Of a DNA stretch of 19,871 bases, positions 17,258 through 19,871 are shown one piece after another. The translations under genes and the position numbers were made by a program. The notes under the pieces were generated by a model that was not told the DNA's origin, ran no database searches, and saw only the letters and a list, made by a program, of their open reading frames with translations. The number at the start of each line of letters is the position of its first letter. Position 1 is the stretch's first letter. The stretch comes from CAZILN01 sp964540005 (GTDB lineage Bacteria > Bacteroidota > Bacteroidia > Bacteroidales > SM23-62), in assembly GCA_964540005.1 (NCBI GenBank), contig CAZILN010000073.1, positions 1 to 19,871 on the forward strand, read 5' to 3'.

Positions 17258-17776
17258 TTATTCCTTTTCTGCCAGTGTCTTTAAGACACCGGTAATATTG
17301 GTCCCACCCGACTGTAATGCCGAAAGAACGCTCTTCATGGGTGACTGCAGTAAAAATACTACATCAGCAATGAGTTCATTCTTGGATTTCAGTTGTGTTA
17401 ATGTCTCCAGTTGTTCATCTCCCAGGTAAACTGACTCCTCAACCCAGGCGGCTTTCAGGACAGGCTTGTCCTTGGTTTTCCTGAATTCCTTGATCAGTTT
17501 TGCCGGGATATTCCCGGTATTGCAGAACATAACGGAGGTGGAATCTTTCAGAGAGCCGTACAATTCGTCGTACGAACCTGTGCACTTTTCCAGAGCCTGT
17601 TTCAACAATGTATTCTTTACAACGACCAGGGTAATGTCTTTTTCAAAACACTTCCTCCTCAAATCGGAGGTATCCGCTGCGTTGAGCTTAGAAATATCAG
17701 CCAGGTAAAAGTGGCTGAAATTATTGATCTGCTCAGTAAGACTGTCTATTATCTGACTTTTTTCTTCTCTTTTCAT
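17258..17776 (-). CDS. rplJ: 50S ribosomal protein L10
   Basis: A 172-residue stalk base protein that binds 23S rRNA and carries the L7/L12 dimers. The N-terminal rRNA-binding part includes KREEKSQIIDSLTEQI, HFYLADISKLNA and LVVVKNTLLKQAL. The C-terminal helix that holds L7/L12 ends in SALQSGGTNITGVLKTLAEK. Length is normal. ATG at 17776 follows a 54-base leader after rplA that may carry the autoregulatory site bound by the L10-L7/L12 complex in other bacteria. Confidence 0.98.
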   Translation of the reverse strand: MKREEKSQIIDSLTEQINNFSHFYLADISKLNAADTSDLRRKCFEKDITLVVVKNTLLKQALEKCTGSYDELYGSLKDSTSVMFCNTGNIPAKLIKEFRKTKDKPVLKAAWVEESVYLGDEQLETLTQLKSKNELIADVVFLLQSPMKSVLSALQSGGTNITGVLKTLAEKE

Positions 17777-17830
17777 AATTCAATCTGTCTTCAGGGACTA
17801 TGAAACTTCAGGCTTTCAACTGTGCCTGTA
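17777..17830 (-). promoter_or_regulatory. Possible L10 (rplJ) autoregulatory leader
   Basis: This 54-base gap between rplA and rplJ contains, on the minus strand, AGGC...GCCT (a short hairpin with a 10-base loop) and then GTCCCTGAAGACAGATTG, in which GTC can pair with GAC around CCTGAA. The CTGAAGACAG element resembles the GAAGAC core that I recall from L10 leader RNAs of several phyla. The leader is short and part of the structure could extend into rplA, so this is a suggestion based on position and a small motif. Confidence 0.35.
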
Positions 17831-18541
17831 TCAATTCTGATTCCTGGTCTCATCATAAGCCTTGGTATCGATCCTGATACTCGGACTCATTGTACTGGAA
17901 AGATAAATACTCCGCAGGTAGGTACCTTTCGCTGCTGCCGGCTTAAGTTTAACTATGGTATTGATAAATTCCCTGGCATTTTCAGTGATCTGATCGGCAT
18001 TAAATGATGCTTTACCTATCCTGCTGTGTATGATCCCGAATTTATCCACCTTAAAATCAATCTTACCCCTCTTTACTTCTTCCACAGCCTTGCCGATGTC
18101 CATGGTTACCGTGCCCGATTTGGGATTGGGCATGAGTCCGCGGGGACCCAGGACCTTACCCAGCTTGCCCACCTGGGCCATCACCGGGGGCATGGTAATG
18201 ATGACATCTATATCTGTCCAGCCACCCTGTATCTTCTCGATATAGTCTTCCAGTCCCACATGATCCGCTCCGGCTGCTTTCGCTTCTTCAACCTTTTCAG
18301 GGGTGCAGAGTACCAGTACCCTGGTCTCTTTCCCTGTGCCATGGGGCAGTGTTACTATCCCCCTGACCATCTGGTTGGCTTTACGCGGATCTACGCCGAG
18401 TCGTACATCTATATCTATAGAAGAATCAAATTTCGTTTTTGATACTTCCTTCATAAGACCAGCGGCATCCTTAAGATTGTACGATTTGTCCGGATCAATC
18501 TTTTCCAGTGCTTCTTTCCTGTTTTTTGATAATTTAACCAT
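17831..18541 (-). CDS. rplA: 50S ribosomal protein L1
   Basis: A 236-residue protein of the mobile L1 stalk that assists release of tRNA from the E site. The signature KVLGPRGLMPNPKSGTVT occupies residues 129-146. The C-terminal LSSTMSPSIRID segment, part of the rRNA-binding face, is also present. Length is slightly above the common 230-232 residues owing to a short C-terminal tail. The gene lies 12 bases after rplK. In many bacteria L1 represses the rplKA transcript; I could not identify its binding mimic in the 35-base rplK leader. Confidence 0.99.
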   Translation of the reverse strand: MVKLSKNRKEALEKIDPDKSYNLKDAAGLMKEVSKTKFDSSIDIDVRLGVDPRKANQMVRGIVTLPHGTGKETRVLVLCTPEKVEEAKAAGADHVGLEDYIEKIQGGWTDIDVIITMPPVMAQVGKLGKVLGPRGLMPNPKSGTVTMDIGKAVEEVKRGKIDFKVDKFGIIHSRIGKASFNADQITENAREFINTIVKLKPAAAKGTYLRSIYLSSTMSPSIRIDTKAYDETRNQN

Positions 18542-18553
18542 CTCTCCGGTATT

Positions 18554-18997
18554 TTAAAAATTTGATGGAAATTCACCTAAAACGGTAATGCCCATGCTCC
18601 GGGCAGTTCCTGCTACCATCCGCATCGCCGATTCAACGGTGAATGCATTCAGGTCCGGCATCTTGTCTTCAGCTATTACCTTTACCTGATTCCAGGTAAC
18701 CGAAGCTACCTTATCACGATTGGGTTCTGAGGATCCTTTCTTGGTTTTTGAAGCTTCAAGGAGCTGAACGGTCACCGGCGGGGTCTTGACAACAAAATCA
18801 AATGATTTGTCTAAAAAAACCGTAATAATTACCGGCAATATCTTACCCGCCTTCTCCTGTGTACGAGCGTTAAACTGCTTACAAAACTCCATGATATTCA
18901 CCCCTTTTGCACCCAGTGCGGGTCCGACGGGAGGTGATGGATTAGCAGCTCCGCCCCTGATCTGTAATTTTATTATTCCTGCTACTTCTTTAGCCAT
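18554..18997 (-). CDS. rplK: 50S ribosomal protein L11
   Basis: A 147-residue protein of the GTPase-associated centre. The N-terminal domain holds the conserved NPSPPVGPALGAKGVNI (19-35), the region contacted by thiostrepton-type antibiotics in other species. The C-terminal rRNA-binding domain contains KTPPVTVQLLEAS and ends with the conserved VESAMRMVAGTARSMGITV stretch. Length and order are normal. It starts 35 bases after nusG and is followed closely by rplA. Confidence 0.99.
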   Translation of the reverse strand: MAKEVAGIIKLQIRGGAANPSPPVGPALGAKGVNIMEFCKQFNARTQEKAGKILPVIITVFLDKSFDFVVKTPPVTVQLLEASKTKKGSSEPNRDKVASVTWNQVKVIAEDKMPDLNAFTVESAMRMVAGTARSMGITVLGEFPSNF

Positions 18998-19032
18998 ATT
19001 CGTTTTACCATTTTAAGTTAATAAATCACTGC

Positions 19033-19584
19033 TCAGCCTTCTTTTTCGACCTGCATAAAACTGAGTTCCAGCGGGGTTTTTCTACCGAAGATCTTCACCA
19101 TCACTTTCAGTTTCTTTTTCTCTTCATTCACCTCTTCGATAGTCCCGGTAAAACTGTTAAACGGGCCGTCGATAACCTTGACCGTTTCGCCTTCAAAGAA
19201 TGGAACGCTTATTTCCTCGTCACTGGCTGCCAGCTCGTCAACCTTTCCGAGTATCCTGTGAACCTCACTCATCCTCAGCGGAGTAGGAGTTTCCTCTCCC
19301 TTCGATCCCAGGAACCCAATTACGTTTGGCAGGTTGGTAAGTATGTGCGGTATCTCACCTGTAAGTATGGCCTCTATCAGTACATAGCCCGGGAAGAAAT
19401 TCCGCTCCTTGCTGATTTTCTTTCCCTGGCGTATCTGGTAGACCTTCTCGGTAGGTATCAGTACCTGCGAAACATGATCTTCAAGTTTCAGCCTTGCAAC
19501 CTCACTTTCGATCATCTGCTTAACCTTCTTCTCCTTGCCGCCGATGGCCCGAAGCACATACCATTTTTTTTCAATCTCTGCCAT
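19033..19584 (-). CDS. nusG: Transcription termination/antitermination factor NusG
   Basis: A 183-residue elongation factor that binds the RNA polymerase clamp and links it to Rho or the ribosome. The NGN domain spans about residues 5-115 with KKWYVLRAIGGKEKKV and NFFPGYVLIEA (62-72). The KOW domain follows from about 130, with GETVKVIDGPFNSFTGTIEEV as its core. This is the housekeeping form: length is normal and it sits between secE and rplK, unlike the UpxY-type NusG paralogues of Bacteroidota, which sit at polysaccharide loci. ATG at 19584 lies nine bases after the secE stop. Confidence 0.98.
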   Translation of the reverse strand: MAEIEKKWYVLRAIGGKEKKVKQMIESEVARLKLEDHVSQVLIPTEKVYQIRQGKKISKERNFFPGYVLIEAILTGEIPHILTNLPNVIGFLGSKGEETPTPLRMSEVHRILGKVDELAASDEEISVPFFEGETVKVIDGPFNSFTGTIEEVNEEKKKLKVMVKIFGRKTPLELSFMQVEKEG

Positions 19585-19593
19585 ACCTGACTT

Positions 19594-19785
19594 TTAATAG
19601 AAAAGTCCGTAAATGAATTCCATAATGTTCCGGAAGCTTATATCCATAACAAAAACGATCATTGCAATGATTAAGGAAGCTATCATTACTACGAGTGCGC
19701 TGCTTTGTAGTTCTGACCATGTAGGCCAGGATACTTTATGAATCAATTCATTCCAGGATTCCTGTATATATATTTTAAGCTTCAT
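19594..19785 (-). CDS. secE: Preprotein translocase subunit SecE
   Basis: A 63-residue single-span SecE that clamps SecY in the export channel of the inner membrane. The amphipathic surface helix carries the diagnostic HKVSWPTWSEL (16-26), followed by one membrane span (about 30-50, VVMIASLIIAMIVFVMD). ATG at 19785 is preferred: it gives the usual short-form start MKLKIYIQESWNEL and lies 15 bases after the tRNA-Trp gene. An in-frame ATG at 19803 would lie inside the tRNA acceptor stem. The tRNA-secE-nusG order is typical of many bacteria including Bacteroidota. Confidence 0.95.
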   Translation of the reverse strand: MKLKIYIQESWNELIHKVSWPTWSELQSSALVVMIASLIIAMIVFVMDISFRNIMEFIYGLFY

Positions 19786-19800
19786 AAAGTCAATAATTTG

Positions 19801-19871
19801 CACGGGTGGAAAGACTCGAACTTACAACCTTTGGTTTTGGAGACCAGTGCTCTACCAATTGAGCTACACCC
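19801..19871 (-). tRNA. tRNA-Trp (CCA), 5' end cut by two bases at the window edge
   Basis: The minus strand reads GGGTG TA, D arm GCTC...GAGC, anticodon loop CTCCAAA with anticodon CCA (19838-19840), a five-base variable loop, T loop TTCGAGT and 3' acceptor strand CACCCGT plus discriminator G. The first two acceptor bases must lie beyond 19871. The 3' CCA is not encoded (CAA follows). Two stem positions look mismatched: C-A at the top of the anticodon stem and T-T at the second pair of the T stem. The identity is firm because anticodon, loops and domain spacing align well with E. coli tRNA-Trp and the gene lies directly before secE. Confidence 0.93.

Noticed and set aside
18998..19032. L1 autoregulatory site in the rplK leader
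   Set aside because: The 35-base gap shows no convincing mimic of the L1 rRNA-binding site or any stable hairpin.
19786..19803. Longer start for secE (ATG at 19803)
   Set aside because: It would begin inside the tRNA-Trp acceptor stem; the ATG at 19785 gives the standard SecE N terminus.
1..19871. Mobile elements, CRISPR arrays, toxin-antitoxin or defence genes
   Set aside because: No transposase, integrase, regularly spaced repeats or small accessory gene pairs were seen; all space is filled by collinear core genes with short gaps.

Overview
The window reads as a stretch of a Bacteroidota (Bacteroidetes) chromosome with every gene on the minus strand. The assignment rests on gene order and style rather than any single marker. 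A tRNA-Trp precedes secE-nusG-rplKAJL-rpoBC, and a small DUF3467 protein follows rpoC. A maf / UbiA prenyltransferase / KdsC-like HAD / DUF2520 cluster is also present. Starts lack clear Shine-Dalgarno sequences, have AT-rich leaders and are sometimes GTG or TTG. One candidate promoter resembles the Bacteroidota -7 box (TAnnTTTG). Placement below phylum is not possible from reading alone; a Bacteroidales/Marinilabiliales-type relative is a reasonable guess.

Read in the direction of transcription, from high to low coordinates, there are three blocks. Block 1 (about 19871-8239) is the transcription/translation superoperon: tRNA-Trp (cut by the window edge), secE, nusG, rplK (L11), rplA (L1), rplJ (L10), rplL (L7/L12), rpoB, rpoC and a DUF3467 gene. 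A strong hairpin with a U-rich tail sits between rplL and rpoB, where an attenuator is expected. A short leader before rplJ may be the L10 autoregulatory site. The block ends at an intrinsic terminator near 8176-8217.

Block 2 (8132-2493) is an electron-transfer module: etfB, etfA, a membrane-bound iron-sulfur ETF:quinone oxidoreductase of the EMO type (NarI-like membrane part, two [4Fe-4S] ferredoxin motifs, two CCG domains) and a long acyl-CoA dehydrogenase. Together they would pass electrons from acyl-CoA oxidation through ETF into the menaquinone pool. The oxidoreductase has lost all four expected cysteines of its first CCG domain and keeps the second intact. This is the most notable observation in the window.

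Block 3 (2483-1) follows with very short gaps and may share the same transcript: a DUF2520 Rossmann protein, a KdsC-like HAD phosphatase, a UbiA-family prenyltransferase and the first 52 codons of maf. Three of these four genes start with GTG or TTG. I found no mobile element, CRISPR array, defence locus or evident new system, and no stretch over 300 bases lacks a gene. The region is essentially housekeeping and core metabolism.
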